From: Nocardioides_C sp963700955
Lineage (GTDB): Bacteria; Actinomycetota; Actinomycetes; Propionibacteriales; Nocardioidaceae
Reading direction: 5' to 3'
DNA length: 64,000 nt
Assembly: GCA_963700955.1 (NCBI GenBank)
Contig: CAVOZH010000008.1
Location: 310,001-374,000 of the forward strand
Shown: positions 10,870 through 18,930 of the stretch, in pieces
How positions within the stretch are numbered: position 1 is the first letter of the stretch
Layout: every line of letters starts with the position of its first letter
Translations under genes and position numbers: made by a program
Notes under the pieces: generated by a model
Database searches by the model: none
Seen by the model: only the letters and a program-made list of their open reading frames with translations
What the model was told of the DNA's origin: nothing

Positions 10870-11322
10870 ATGGACGAACACACCATGCCCCCGGACCTCG
10901 CCGACCGGCCGCGCTCGCAGGAGGGCGGCGTCCCGGTGCCGTTCGTGTGTGAGGGCCAGGACGGCGGCTTCGACGTTCGGGCGGTCAGCAAGCGGCGCGC
11001 GGTCCAGTGCGCTCTGAGCCGGATCTGCGGACTCTGCGGGATCTCGCTGGGCTGGCCGGTCGCCTTCATCGGCTCAGAAGCGGAGGCCGACGACAACGCG
11101 CTTCACTTCCCGCCCCTGCACGAGGCCTGTGCCGAGGCCGCGCTGCGCCTCTACGCGCCGCTGGGCGAGGGAGTGCTCGGCATCGAGGGTCCGCCGGAGT
11201 CCTGGGTGCTGGTCACGACGGGCGGGTTCGAGCTGGAACGACCCGCCGATCGCCACGGCGACCAGCGGGTCGTGTTCCACCCGAACTCGGTGGCCGAACG
11301 ACGTACGTCGACCTCCCGCTGA
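10870..11322 (+). CDS. Conserved hypothetical protein with a Cys-rich CxxCGLC motif
   Basis: A 150-residue soluble protein that I do not recognise by function. A cysteine cluster at about residues 45-55 (QCALSRICGLCG) suggests a metal or disulfide site. FPPLHEACAEAALRLYAP follows at about 80-95, and the C-terminal half is beta-rich. There is no signal peptide or membrane segment. An alternative ATG at 10843 would add nine residues. The 10870 start is favoured because the extra residues look unstructured, but no strong ribosome site decides it. It converges on the desaturase gene 4 bases after its stop. Confidence 0.65.
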   Translation: MDEHTMPPDLADRPRSQEGGVPVPFVCEGQDGGFDVRAVSKRRAVQCALSRICGLCGISLGWPVAFIGSEAEADDNALHFPPLHEACAEAALRLYAPLGEGVLGIEGPPESWVLVTTGGFELERPADRHGDQRVVFHPNSVAERRTSTSR

Positions 11323-11326
11323 CGCG

Positions 11327-12517
11327 CTAGGCCGACGCCCGGCCCTGCCAGATCCCGGTCTCCAGCCGCCGCGGTGGCCGCTCGGCGTCCGACCTGCGTC
11401 CCCGGAACCGGCTGGGCGGCGGGGGCGGAGTGTCGTTGCTCGTCCAGGAGTTCGGCAGCGCGAGCTTCCAGATCGTGCGGAGCACCTGGCCGTACTGCCG
11501 GTGCAGCGGTCCCGTGGTGTACGGGATGCCGTAGTCCTCGCACAGCTTGCGGACGCGAAGCGAGATCTCGCCGTAACGGTTGCTGGGCAGGTCGGGGAAC
11601 AGGTGGTGCTCGATCTGGTAGCCGAGGTTCCCGCTCATGACGTGCAGCAGCGGGCCGCCCTCGAAGTTCGCGGCGCCGAGCACCTGGCGGAGGTACCACT
11701 CCGCGCGGGTCTCGTCCTCGATCTCCTCCTCGGTGAAGTGCATCGCGCCGTCGGGGAAGTGGCCGCAGAAGATGATCATGTAGGACCACAGGTTCCGCAT
11801 CAGGTTCGCCGCGGCGTTGGCCTTCATGGTGGAGACGAACGCCGGGCCGCTCAGCAGCGGGTACAGCACGTAGTCCTTGCCGATCTGCCGGCGGATCTTG
11901 CGACCGATCTGCTTGAGCTGGCGCTTCATCTCCTTCGGGTCCTTCTTGCCCTTGCGGATCGACTCGAGGTCGAGGTCGTGCAGGGCGACACCCCACTGGA
12001 ACAGCAACGCGAGCAGGGTGTTGTAGATCGGCTGTCCCAGGTTCACAGGGTGCCAGCGCTGCTCGCGCGCCATCCGGAGGACGCCGTACCCGATGTCGTT
12101 GTCGTAGCCGAGCACGTTGGTGAACTGGTGGTGCACGTAGTTGTGCGAGTGCTTCCACTGCTCGGCAGGCTGGGCGGTGTCCCACTCCCAGTTGCTCGAG
12201 TGGATCTCCGGGTCGTTCATCCAGTCCCACTGGCCGTGCATGACGTTGTGGCCGATCTCCATGTTCTCCAGGATCTTCGCGATCCCGAGCATGGCAGCGC
12301 CGGCGACCCAGGCGGGCTTGTACCTGCTCGCGAACAGCGTGACCCGGCCGGCGGCGGCGAGGGTGCGCTGGATGGTGATCAGACGGTTGATGTACGCCGC
12401 GTCGGCGGCACCTCGCGAGGCCTCGATGTCGGCGCGGATCTGGTCGAGCTCGCGGCCGAGCGCCTCGACCTCCTCCTCGCTGAGGTGGGTGTACTCCTTG
12501 ACGTCGGAGATGGCCAT
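11327..12517 (-). CDS. DesA3-like acyl-CoA desaturase (membrane fatty acid desaturase)
   Basis: Di-iron membrane desaturase predicted to introduce a cis double bond into saturated acyl-CoA (oleoyl from stearoyl in the DesA3 family). The 396-residue protein has the three histidine boxes GHNVMHGQ (about 92), HSHNYVHHQ (about 123) and QIEHHLFP (about 299), plus hydrophobic segments around them. ATG at 12517 follows an AGGGAG site; an upstream in-frame start lacks one. It lies 10 bases after the reductase gene on the same strand. The order reductase-desaturase matches mycobacterial Rv3230c-Rv3229c (DesA3). It probably supplies the oleoyl chains used by TmsB further along this window. Confidence 0.9.
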   Translation of the reverse strand: MAISDVKEYTHLSEEEVEALGRELDQIRADIEASRGAADAAYINRLITIQRTLAAAGRVTLFASRYKPAWVAGAAMLGIAKILENMEIGHNVMHGQWDWMNDPEIHSSNWEWDTAQPAEQWKHSHNYVHHQFTNVLGYDNDIGYGVLRMAREQRWHPVNLGQPIYNTLLALLFQWGVALHDLDLESIRKGKKDPKEMKRQLKQIGRKIRRQIGKDYVLYPLLSGPAFVSTMKANAAANLMRNLWSYMIIFCGHFPDGAMHFTEEEIEDETRAEWYLRQVLGAANFEGGPLLHVMSGNLGYQIEHHLFPDLPSNRYGEISLRVRKLCEDYGIPYTTGPLHRQYGQVLRTIWKLALPNSWTSNDTPPPPPSRFRGRRSDAERPPRRLETGIWQGRASA

Positions 12518-12527
12518 GTGTCGCTCC

Positions 12528-13610
12528 CTAGATGTCGAGGGTGCAGTCACCGGCGGCGACCGTCACGCATGTCTGGATGGACTCGTTCGGTTCGAAGTGC
12601 TCCTCGCCGCTGCGCAGGTCGCGGATCCGGCCGGAGTTCATGGTGAGCGTGCAGGTGTGGCAGATGCCCATGCGGCAGCCGTAGGGCATGCCGACGCCGG
12701 CCTTCTCGCCGGCCTCGAGGAGCGTGGTCGCCCCGTCGACCTCGATCGTCTTGCCGGAGTTGCGGAAGGTGATCGTGCCGCCCTCCGCGCCACCGCTCTC
12801 GAGGCTCAGCGTGAAGCGCTCGAGGTGGAGCCGGTCCGAGACGCCGGCCTGCTCCCAGAAGTCCTCCGCGGCGTCGAGCATCGGGCCGGGACCGCAGGCC
12901 CACGTCTCCCGGTCGCGCCAGTCGGGGCAGATCCGGTCGAGGGCCTCGAGCGAGAGCATGCCCTGGGTGTCGGTGTGCTGCTCGTGGAGCCGGAGACCCT
13001 CGTGCCGCTCGGCCATGGCGAGGATCTCGTCGCGAAAGATCATCCGGTCCGGCGTGGGGGAGGAGTACGCGAGCACGACGTCGGGCATCGTCCCGCGCCG
13101 GTCGAGGGTTCGCAGCATCGACATCACCGGGGTGATCCCACTTCCGCCGACCAGGAAGAGCATCTTCGCCGGGGGTGGGTTCGGGAGGACGAAGTCACCG
13201 GCAGGCGCCGCGAGGCGCACGATCGTGCCGGGGGCGAGCCCGCGAACGAGGTGGTCGGAGAGGAAGCCCTCGGGCATCGCCCGCACGGTGATCGTGAACG
13301 TGCGGCCCTTGTGGCTCGGTGGGGAGCTCAGGGAGTAGGAGCGCCAGTGGTAGCGGCCCTCGACCTCGACGCCGATGCCGATGTACTGACCAGGCGTGTA
13401 GTCGAACTTCGCCCCCCAGCCGGGCCGGATCTCCAGCGTCGCGGCATCGTCGGTCTCGGGGACCACCCTCTCGATCCGGCCGCGCAGCTCGCGCGCCGAC
13501 CACAGCGGGTTGATCAACGACAGGTAGTCGTCGGGGTGGAGCGGCGTCGTCAACAGCTTGGCTGCGCGCCCGCGGATGGAATGCCAGTCACGGTCCTTCA
13601 CGATGGACAA
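12528..13610 (-). CDS. Desaturase-partner oxidoreductase (FAD/NAD domain plus 2Fe-2S ferredoxin)
   Basis: Electron carrier predicted to pass reducing equivalents from NAD(P)H to the adjacent desaturase. The 360-residue protein has an FNR-type FAD-binding barrel (HWRSYSLSSPP, about residues 88-98), a nucleotide-binding domain (FLVGGSGITPVMSML, about 151-165; WACGPGPM, about 238-245), and a C-terminal plant-type 2Fe-2S domain with CRMGICHTC and a later Cys in QTCVT. This is the Rv3230c/flavohaem-reductase-like architecture. TTG at 13610 preserves the full N-terminus; GTG at 13601 is an alternative. First gene of the two-gene operon, divergent from padR. Confidence 0.92.
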   Translation of the reverse strand: MSIVKDRDWHSIRGRAAKLLTTPLHPDDYLSLINPLWSARELRGRIERVVPETDDAATLEIRPGWGAKFDYTPGQYIGIGVEVEGRYHWRSYSLSSPPSHKGRTFTITVRAMPEGFLSDHLVRGLAPGTIVRLAAPAGDFVLPNPPPAKMLFLVGGSGITPVMSMLRTLDRRGTMPDVVLAYSSPTPDRMIFRDEILAMAERHEGLRLHEQHTDTQGMLSLEALDRICPDWRDRETWACGPGPMLDAAEDFWEQAGVSDRLHLERFTLSLESGGAEGGTITFRNSGKTIEVDGATTLLEAGEKAGVGMPYGCRMGICHTCTLTMNSGRIRDLRSGEEHFEPNESIQTCVTVAAGDCTLDI

Positions 13611-13803
13611 GAGGCCCCCGCACAGTCGTCATCGAGTCGTGGCCCGCTCGTGGTGAGCGTGGCCCTGGTCACGTCAGTGGAACCTGTGCCCGGACTAGTC
13701 CGGTTTCAATCCCCCATGTCCGGCATACAAGACGATCCGTCCCGAGAGAGGAGCAGAAGGGCTGTCTAGGGCAGTCGTGAAGCCCTTTGGGGGCGACTGT
13801 CGG

Positions 13804-13813
13804 CGATATATCG
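13804..13813. promoter_or_regulatory. Candidate PadR operator palindrome CGATATATCG
   Basis: A perfect 10-bp AT-rich palindrome stands out in very GC-rich DNA between the divergent reductase gene and padR; an imperfect half copy (ACGTATCG) follows at once. PadR-type regulators commonly bind ATAT-containing palindromes near their own promoters. Assignment to this PadR is inferred from position. Confidence 0.5.
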
Positions 13814-13879
13814 TCAACGTATCGGGGTCCCAGGTCAGGAAGGGCTCCGGAACAGCCGTCGCTCGGAGGGGAGTCGACC

Positions 13880-14467
13880 ATGGGTGGGCGCAGCTGGGGA
13901 CAGCAATGGCCAGGTGGGAGCTGGGGTGCAGGGCCTTGGGGCGCGGCGCCGCCGCCGTGGGTCGCCGGCCTGTTCGGCATGAGCGGTCAACAGCAGTCAC
14001 GCGGCCCACGGGTGCGGCGCGGGGATGTCCGGGCGGCGATCCTGGACGTGCTGGCGGTCCAGCCGATGAACGGCTACCAGATCATCCAGCAGATCGCCGA
14101 TCGCAGTGGCGGTGCCTGGAAGCCGAGCCCCGGCTCGGTCTACCCGACCCTCCAGCAGCTCGAGGACGAGGCGCTCGTCGAAGGCGCGGAGGTGGAAGGC
14201 CGGCGGGTCCTTCAGCTGACCGACGCGGGCCGGGACTACGTGGCCGAGCATCCCGAGGAGATGGCTGCGACCTGGCGGGCCTTCGACTCAGGGCCGGAGG
14301 AGAGCCACGAGCTCAAGCCGGTGATCGGCCAGGTGATGGCAGCCGTCTGGCAGATCGTGATGTCGGGCAACAGGCAGCAGCAGGCGGAGGCGGCGGAGAT
14401 CCTCGCCGACGCCCGGAGGAAGCTCTACGGGCTACTCGCGGAGGGAGAGGCCGATGAGTCCGCATGA
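13880..14467 (+). CDS. PadR-family transcriptional regulator
   Basis: Winged-helix repressor. The 195-residue protein begins with a Gly/Trp/Pro-rich tail of about 45 residues, then the PadR core: RGDVRAAILDVL, MNGYQIIQQIADRSGGAWKPSPGSVYPTL in two segments with the signature SPGSVYPTLQQLED, and RVLQLTDAGRDY. A C-terminal helical dimerisation region follows. ATG at 13880 follows AGGGGAG; a longer in-frame start at 13787 has no ribosome site and would read through the candidate operator. It overlaps the DUF1707 gene by 14 bases, so the two are co-transcribed. It may also control the divergent desaturase operon. Confidence 0.9.
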   Translation: MGGRSWGQQWPGGSWGAGPWGAAPPPWVAGLFGMSGQQQSRGPRVRRGDVRAAILDVLAVQPMNGYQIIQQIADRSGGAWKPSPGSVYPTLQQLEDEALVEGAEVEGRRVLQLTDAGRDYVAEHPEEMAATWRAFDSGPEESHELKPVIGQVMAAVWQIVMSGNRQQQAEAAEILADARRKLYGLLAEGEADESA

Positions 14468-14864
14468 GATACGGATCGGCGACAGTGAACGCGACGCGGC
14501 TGTCGCTGCTCTGGGAGAGCACTACATCGCGGGTCGGCTGACGAAGGAGGAGTACGACGACCGGAGTGCTGTCGCCTGGCAGGCCCGGACGAACTCCGAC
14601 CTCGCTCCGTTGTTCTACGACCTGCCGGCGCTGCAGAGGCTGGTGCCGCTCCCGTCGGCACAACCGACGCCGACGCGAAAACCGGCGCGGTCGGGAGGCG
14701 TTCCGCGCAACGGTGCCCGGTTCCCGCTCCTTCCGGTGCTCCTGGTCGTCATCGGCATCGCGATGCTCACGAGGGCCTGGCCGCTGCTGCTGATCGTGGC
14801 CGTCCTGTGGTGGTCGGGTGTGTTCAGGTTGGGCAGGCGCGCGGGGTATCGGCGCACTCGGTAG
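14454..14864 (+). CDS. DUF1707 (SHOCT-like) membrane protein
   Basis: A 136-residue protein with an N-terminal DUF1707 domain (residues about 5-55: RIGDSERDAAVAALGEHY, GRLTKEEYDDR), a charged linker, and two adjacent hydrophobic segments at about 90-125. DUF1707 proteins are common partners of PadR-type regulators in actinobacteria, and the 14-base overlap with padR supports a joint transcript. The start ATG at 14454 has a GGAGGGAGAGG ribosome site. Function unknown. Confidence 0.85.
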   Translation: MSPHEIRIGDSERDAAVAALGEHYIAGRLTKEEYDDRSAVAWQARTNSDLAPLFYDLPALQRLVPLPSAQPTPTRKPARSGGVPRNGARFPLLPVLLVVIGIAMLTRAWPLLLIVAVLWWSGVFRLGRRAGYRRTR

Positions 14865-14866
14865 TG

Positions 14867-15754
14867 CTAGAGCAGCGGTAGCGACCGCGAGGAGCGCGGC
14901 AGCTGCGCGAAGCCTCGCGTGAACGCGTTGCCGAGCTCTTTCACGGGGTACGGCCACTCACCGGCTTCGGCCATCTCCTCCGGCCGTACGCCGCGCGCAG
15001 CCAGGTCGCGGATCATCTCGGCGACCACGCTGATGCTCGCGCGCTGCTCCAGGACGAAGTCCTTGTCGACCGGAAGACCGTGTCCCGGCACCACCACCGA
15101 GTCGTCGCCCAGCAAGCCGCTCAGCAGGTCGAGCGTGGCCGGCCACTCCAGCGGGTAGCAGTCGTCCCCGAAGCCTGGCACGTGCTCGCGGACCGCCGAC
15201 TCCTCGACCAGGTCGCCGGCGTAGAGCACGTCGCTGTCGGCCACCCGGACGACGGCATCGCCGCTGGTGTGGCCCCGGCCCGGGTGGACCACCTCGACGA
15301 TCCGGTCGCCGAGGTCGATCACCCGGGCGGAGGAGAAGGTCTGGTCGGGTACGACGACCGTGGTTCCCGTCAGGTCGAGGTGGGGCGCCAGCGCCTCGAG
15401 CATCTCCGCGCCGTGCTCGGTCAGGGTCGCCGCGGTCTGCTCGTGGGCCACGATCGGCGGGCCGTCGTACGACTCCGAGAAGGTGCCGTTGCCGAGCACG
15501 TGGTCCCAGTGCGCGTGGGTGTTGACCACCGCGACCACCTCGCCGGCGCCGAGTGCCCGCACCCGGTCGACGACAGCCCGTGCGGTCGCGGCGGAGGAGT
15601 GGGTGTCGACCACGACCAGGCCACGGCTGCCGCCGATCAGGCCCACGTTCACGTCCGCGATCTTGTGCCGGGCGACCCAGCAGCGGTGGCCGACCTCGAC
15701 GAACCCGCTGTCGTGGGCGATGTCGAAGCGGCGTCGGGACCCGGGTGCGCTCAT
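14867..15754 (-). CDS. Metallo-beta-lactamase-fold hydrolase
   Basis: A 295-residue MBL-fold enzyme. It has the metal-binding motif THAHWDHVLGN (about residues 80-90, HxHxDH form), a second-shell region GRGHTSGDAVV (about 155-165), YAGDLVEES (about 177-185) and VVPGHGLPV (about 227-235). These are the expected zinc ligands of a class B-like hydrolase. Similar proteins act on thioesters, lactones or phosphodiesters, and the substrate cannot be named. ATG at 15754 has TAGGGT 7 bases upstream, suggesting a leaderless message. Divergent from hrcA. Confidence 0.85.
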   Translation of the reverse strand: MSAPGSRRRFDIAHDSGFVEVGHRCWVARHKIADVNVGLIGGSRGLVVVDTHSSAATARAVVDRVRALGAGEVVAVVNTHAHWDHVLGNGTFSESYDGPPIVAHEQTAATLTEHGAEMLEALAPHLDLTGTTVVVPDQTFSSARVIDLGDRIVEVVHPGRGHTSGDAVVRVADSDVLYAGDLVEESAVREHVPGFGDDCYPLEWPATLDLLSGLLGDDSVVVPGHGLPVDKDFVLEQRASISVVAEMIRDLAARGVRPEEMAEAGEWPYPVKELGNAFTRGFAQLPRSSRSLPLL

Positions 15755-15761
15755 GGCCCGA

Positions 15762-15767
15762 ACCCTA
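15762..15767 (-). promoter_or_regulatory. -10-like TAGGGT for the MBL-fold hydrolase gene
   Basis: On the minus strand TAGGGT ends 7 bases before the ATG at 15754, with no Shine-Dalgarno sequence. Confidence 0.35.
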
Positions 15768-15807
15768 CGTCCGCGGATTCTTCCCGGGGCGGGGCAGGCT
15801 AGTAGCA

Positions 15808-15834
15808 TTGGCACTCTGAACTGTTGAGTGCCAA
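15808..15834 (+). promoter_or_regulatory. CIRCE element (HrcA operator)
   Basis: A perfect 9-bp inverted repeat, TTGGCACTC-N9-GAGTGCCAA, differs from the CIRCE consensus TTAGCACTC-N9-GAGTGCTAA only by a compensated change at the third position of each arm. It lies 54 bases before hrcA, so HrcA should repress its own operon and release it on heat shock. Confidence 0.93.
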
Positions 15835-15888
15835 CCGGCGGAGTCGACCGGTCGGCCCACGGCCACTGGATTCGGGCAAGGAGGCGAG

Positions 15889-16911
15889 ATGGTCGAGGAC
15901 CGCAAGCTCGCTGTCCTCCGCGCGATCGTCGAGGACTACGTGTCGACCCAGGAGCCGGTCGGCTCCAAGGCGCTGGTCGAGCGGCACCAGCTCGGGGTCT
16001 CCCCGGCGACGGTGCGCAACGACATGGCCGCGCTCGAGGACGAGGGGTTCATCACCCAGCCACACACGAGCGCCGGGCGGATCCCCACCGACAAGGGCTA
16101 CCGGTTGTTCGTCGACCGGCTCAGCCAGGTCAAGCCGCTCTCGGCGGCGGAGAAGCGCGCGATCGCGACGCTGCTCCAGGGGGCGATCGACCTCGACGAC
16201 GTGGTGCAGCGGAGTGTCAGGCTGCTCGCCCAGCTGACCCGCCAGGTCGCGATCGTGCAGTACCCCACGCTCTCGCGATCGACCGTCCGCCACGTCGAGC
16301 TCGTCACGCTGGCCAGCACGCGGCTGCTGCTCGTGCTGATCCTGAGCACGGGCCGCGTCGAGCAGCGCGTGGTGGAGCTGCCGGAGCCGATCGACGACGA
16401 CACGGTCGCCGGGATCCGCACCGCGCTCAACCGGGCCACGTTGGGGGAGAAGCTGAGCGACGCCGCCGACCGGCTCGCCGAGGTCCCGGAGCGCTACGAG
16501 CCCCACGACAGGCCGCCTGTGTCGGTCGTGGTCGCAGCCCTGGTCGATGCCATGTCCGATCACCGGTCGGACGAGCGCGTCGTGGTCGGCGGAACCGCCA
16601 ACCTGGCGCGGTTCGGTGACGGCTTCGACGCCTCCATCAAGCCCATGCTGGAGGCGCTCGAGGAGCACGTCGTGCTCCTGAAGCTGCTCGGTGAGGCCAC
16701 CTCGCCGTCCCGGCTGACCGTCCGCATCGGTCACGAGGTGCCGCACCAGGAGCTCTCGACCACCTCGGTCGTGGCCACCGGCTACGGCCCGGGCGACGAG
16801 GCACTCGCCACCTTGGGCATCGTTGGCCCGACCCGCATGGACTACCCCGGGACGATGGCGACCGTGCGCGCGGTCGCGAGGTACGTTTCGAAGATTCTCG
16901 ACGAAGGATGA
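15889..16911 (+). CDS. hrcA: Heat-inducible transcriptional repressor HrcA
   Basis: Represses chaperone genes by binding CIRCE; its activity depends on GroEL. The 340-residue protein has the N-terminal winged helix (LAVLRAIVEDYVSTQEPVGS, then VSPATVRNDMAALEDEGFI at about residues 44-62) and the GAF-like and insertion domains to the C-terminus (TNLARF-like motif GTANLARFGDG at about 237). Length is typical. ATG at 15889 follows a strong AAGGAGG site. It lies behind a perfect CIRCE and is followed 13 bases later by dnaJ. Confidence 0.97.
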   Translation: MVEDRKLAVLRAIVEDYVSTQEPVGSKALVERHQLGVSPATVRNDMAALEDEGFITQPHTSAGRIPTDKGYRLFVDRLSQVKPLSAAEKRAIATLLQGAIDLDDVVQRSVRLLAQLTRQVAIVQYPTLSRSTVRHVELVTLASTRLLLVLILSTGRVEQRVVELPEPIDDDTVAGIRTALNRATLGEKLSDAADRLAEVPERYEPHDRPPVSVVVAALVDAMSDHRSDERVVVGGTANLARFGDGFDASIKPMLEALEEHVVLLKLLGEATSPSRLTVRIGHEVPHQELSTTSVVATGYGPGDEALATLGIVGPTRMDYPGTMATVRAVARYVSKILDEG

Positions 16912-16924
16912 GCTGAGAGACACT

Positions 16925-18106
16925 GTGAGCCAGGACCCCTACGAGACCCTCGGAGTCCCGCGCGACGCCGACGCGGACGCGATCAAGAAGGCCTACCGCC
17001 GCCTCGCGCGTCAGCTTCACCCCGACGTGAACCCCGACCCTGAGACCCAGGAGCGGTTCAAGGACGTGACGCGTGCGTACGAGGTGCTGTCCGACCCCGA
17101 CAAGCGCCGGATGTACGACCTCGGCGGTGACCCCTTCGGCGGCGGCGCCGGAGGATTCGGTCAGGGGTCGGGCTTCTCGTTCACCGACATCATGGACGCC
17201 TTCTTCGGCGGTGCCGGAGGCGGCGCGGCCGGAGGTGGCCGTGGACCCCGCCCGCGGGTGCGGCGTGGCCAGGACGCGTTGATCCGCCTCGAGGTCGACC
17301 TCGCCGAGGCGGCGTTCGGGATCACGCACGAGCTCAAGGTCGACACCGCCGTGCTGTGCACGGAGTGCACCGGCAGTGGCGCCGCCCCCGGCTCGAAGCC
17401 GGTCCCGTGCGAGACCTGCCACGGGCGGGGCGAGGTGCACCAGGTGCAGCGGTCCTTCCTCGGCGAGATCCGCACCATGCGGCCGTGCGCGGCCTGCCGG
17501 GGGTTCGGCACGATCATCCCCGAGCCGTGCCGTGAGTGCTCCGGCGACGGACGCGTCCGTTCGCGTCGCACCCTGACGGTGAAGATCCCCGCCGGCGTGG
17601 ACACCGGCACCCGGGTGCAGCTGTCCGAGCAGGGGGAGGTCGGCCCCGGGGGCGGCCCGGCGGGAGACCTCTACGTCGAGATCCACGTCAGCGACCACAA
17701 GGTCTTCACGCGCCACGGGAGCGACCTGCTCTGCACGGTGACCGTGCCGATGACGGCGGCAGCCCTGGGCACCACGATCGAGCTGCCGACCCTCGAGGCC
17801 GACCTCGTCGACGCGAACATCGAGACGGATCTCGAGACGAGCATCGAGCTCGACATCCGCCCGGGCACGCAGTCGGGGGCCGAGATCGTGCTCAACGGCC
17901 GCGGAGTCCCGGCCCTGCGTGGCGTCGGCCGGGGAGACCTGGTCGTCCGGGTCGTCGTGGAGACGCCCACCCGCCTCGACGAGCGCCAGGAGGAGCTGCT
18001 CCGGGAGCTGGCGGCGCTCCGCGACGAGGAGTCGCCCGACGGGCACGTCCAGGCCACGCACCGGTCGGTGTTCGACAAGCTGAGGAACGCGTTCAACCCC
18101 CGATGA
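16925..18106 (+). CDS. dnaJ: Type I chaperone DnaJ (DnaJ2-like)
   Basis: Co-chaperone that delivers unfolded clients to DnaK. The 393-residue protein has a J-domain (residues about 4-67, with HPD in LHPDVNPD), a Gly/Phe-rich linker (about 70-110), four CxxCxGxG zinc repeats (CTECTGSG, CETCHGRG, CAACRGFG, CRECSGDG, about 142-208) and the C-terminal substrate-binding beta domains. GTG at 16925 is chosen because it begins the J-domain; earlier in-frame starts lie inside hrcA. It is co-transcribed with hrcA under CIRCE and overlaps rsmE by 4 bases. The dnaK-linked copy is not in this window. Confidence 0.96.
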   Translation: MSQDPYETLGVPRDADADAIKKAYRRLARQLHPDVNPDPETQERFKDVTRAYEVLSDPDKRRMYDLGGDPFGGGAGGFGQGSGFSFTDIMDAFFGGAGGGAAGGGRGPRPRVRRGQDALIRLEVDLAEAAFGITHELKVDTAVLCTECTGSGAAPGSKPVPCETCHGRGEVHQVQRSFLGEIRTMRPCAACRGFGTIIPEPCRECSGDGRVRSRRTLTVKIPAGVDTGTRVQLSEQGEVGPGGGPAGDLYVEIHVSDHKVFTRHGSDLLCTVTVPMTAAALGTTIELPTLEADLVDANIETDLETSIELDIRPGTQSGAEIVLNGRGVPALRGVGRGDLVVRVVVETPTRLDERQEELLRELAALRDEESPDGHVQATHRSVFDKLRNAFNPR

Positions 18107-18843
18107 GCCTGCCGGTGTTCCACGACGCGGAGCTGTCCGGTGTCGTCGTCGGGGGCTCGGTCGAGCTCACCGGCGACGAGGCACGCCACGCGGTCGTGGT
18201 CCGTCGGATCCGTGTCGGCGAGCAGATCGCGCTGACCGACGGTGCCGGTACGACGGTGGTGGCGACCGTGGCCGCGACCACCAAGAACGCCCTCAGCGGG
18301 ACCGTCACCGCGCTGCACGAGGTCGCACGTGAGTCGCCGAGGCTCGTCGTGGTGCAGGCCATCCCCAAGGGCGACCGTGGCGAGCTCGCCGTCGAGACGC
18401 TGACCGAGGTCGGCGCCGACGTGATCGTTCCGTGGGCCGCGTCCCGCTCCGTCGCGGTGTGGCGAGGGGAGCGGGCGGCGAAGTCATTGGCCAAGTGGCG
18501 CAGCACCGCCCGCGAGGCCGCGAAGCAGTCACGTCGTGCCTGGTTCCCCTCCGTCGCGGAGATGGTGGGTACGTCGGACGTCGTCGACCTTCTGCGTGAC
18601 GCGTCGCTGGCCGTCGTACTGCACGAGGCCGGGAGCTCGCCGCTCGCGGCGCTCGACGTGCCGTCGGAGGGGGACGTCGTCGTCGTGGTGGGGCCAGAGG
18701 GCGGAATCAGCGACGAGGAGCTCGAGGCCTTCGCCGCCGTCGGCGCCGAGCCGCTCCGGCTCGGCCGGTCGGTGTTGCGCACCTCGACTGCCGGAGTGGC
18801 CGCCGCTGCCGCCCTCCTGTCACGCACCCCCCGCTGGAGCTGA
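18103..18843 (+). CDS. rsmE: 16S rRNA (uracil(1498)-N(3))-methyltransferase RsmE
   Basis: SPOUT-class enzyme that methylates U1498 of 16S rRNA. The 246-residue protein has an N-terminal PUA-like domain (LTGDEARHAVVVRRIRVGE), the PKGDRGELAVE segment, and the C-terminal SAM-binding trefoil knot with VVVGPEGGISDEEL (about 187-200) and RLGRSVLRTSTAG (about 219-231). ATG at 18103 overlaps the dnaJ stop as ATGA, so translation is coupled. It follows hrcA-dnaJ as in mycobacteria (Rv2374c-Rv2372c). Confidence 0.95.
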   Translation: MSLPVFHDAELSGVVVGGSVELTGDEARHAVVVRRIRVGEQIALTDGAGTTVVATVAATTKNALSGTVTALHEVARESPRLVVVQAIPKGDRGELAVETLTEVGADVIVPWAASRSVAVWRGERAAKSLAKWRSTAREAAKQSRRAWFPSVAEMVGTSDVVDLLRDASLAVVLHEAGSSPLAALDVPSEGDVVVVVGPEGGISDEELEAFAAVGAEPLRLGRSVLRTSTAGVAAAAALLSRTPRWS

Positions 18844-18930
18844 GCGGCGAGGGGCGCTGTGGGCGCCGTAACGGGGCAGCGACCGATTCGTTGAGAGAGT
18901 GAAACACGTTCTCGTGAGGAGCTCTCTGCC

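Noticed and set aside
18900..18913. TGAAACACGTTCTC upstream of the acylase resembles a KstR operator (TnnAACnnGTTnnA)
   Set aside because: The last position does not match, there is no sterol gene nearby, and one site is weak evidence.
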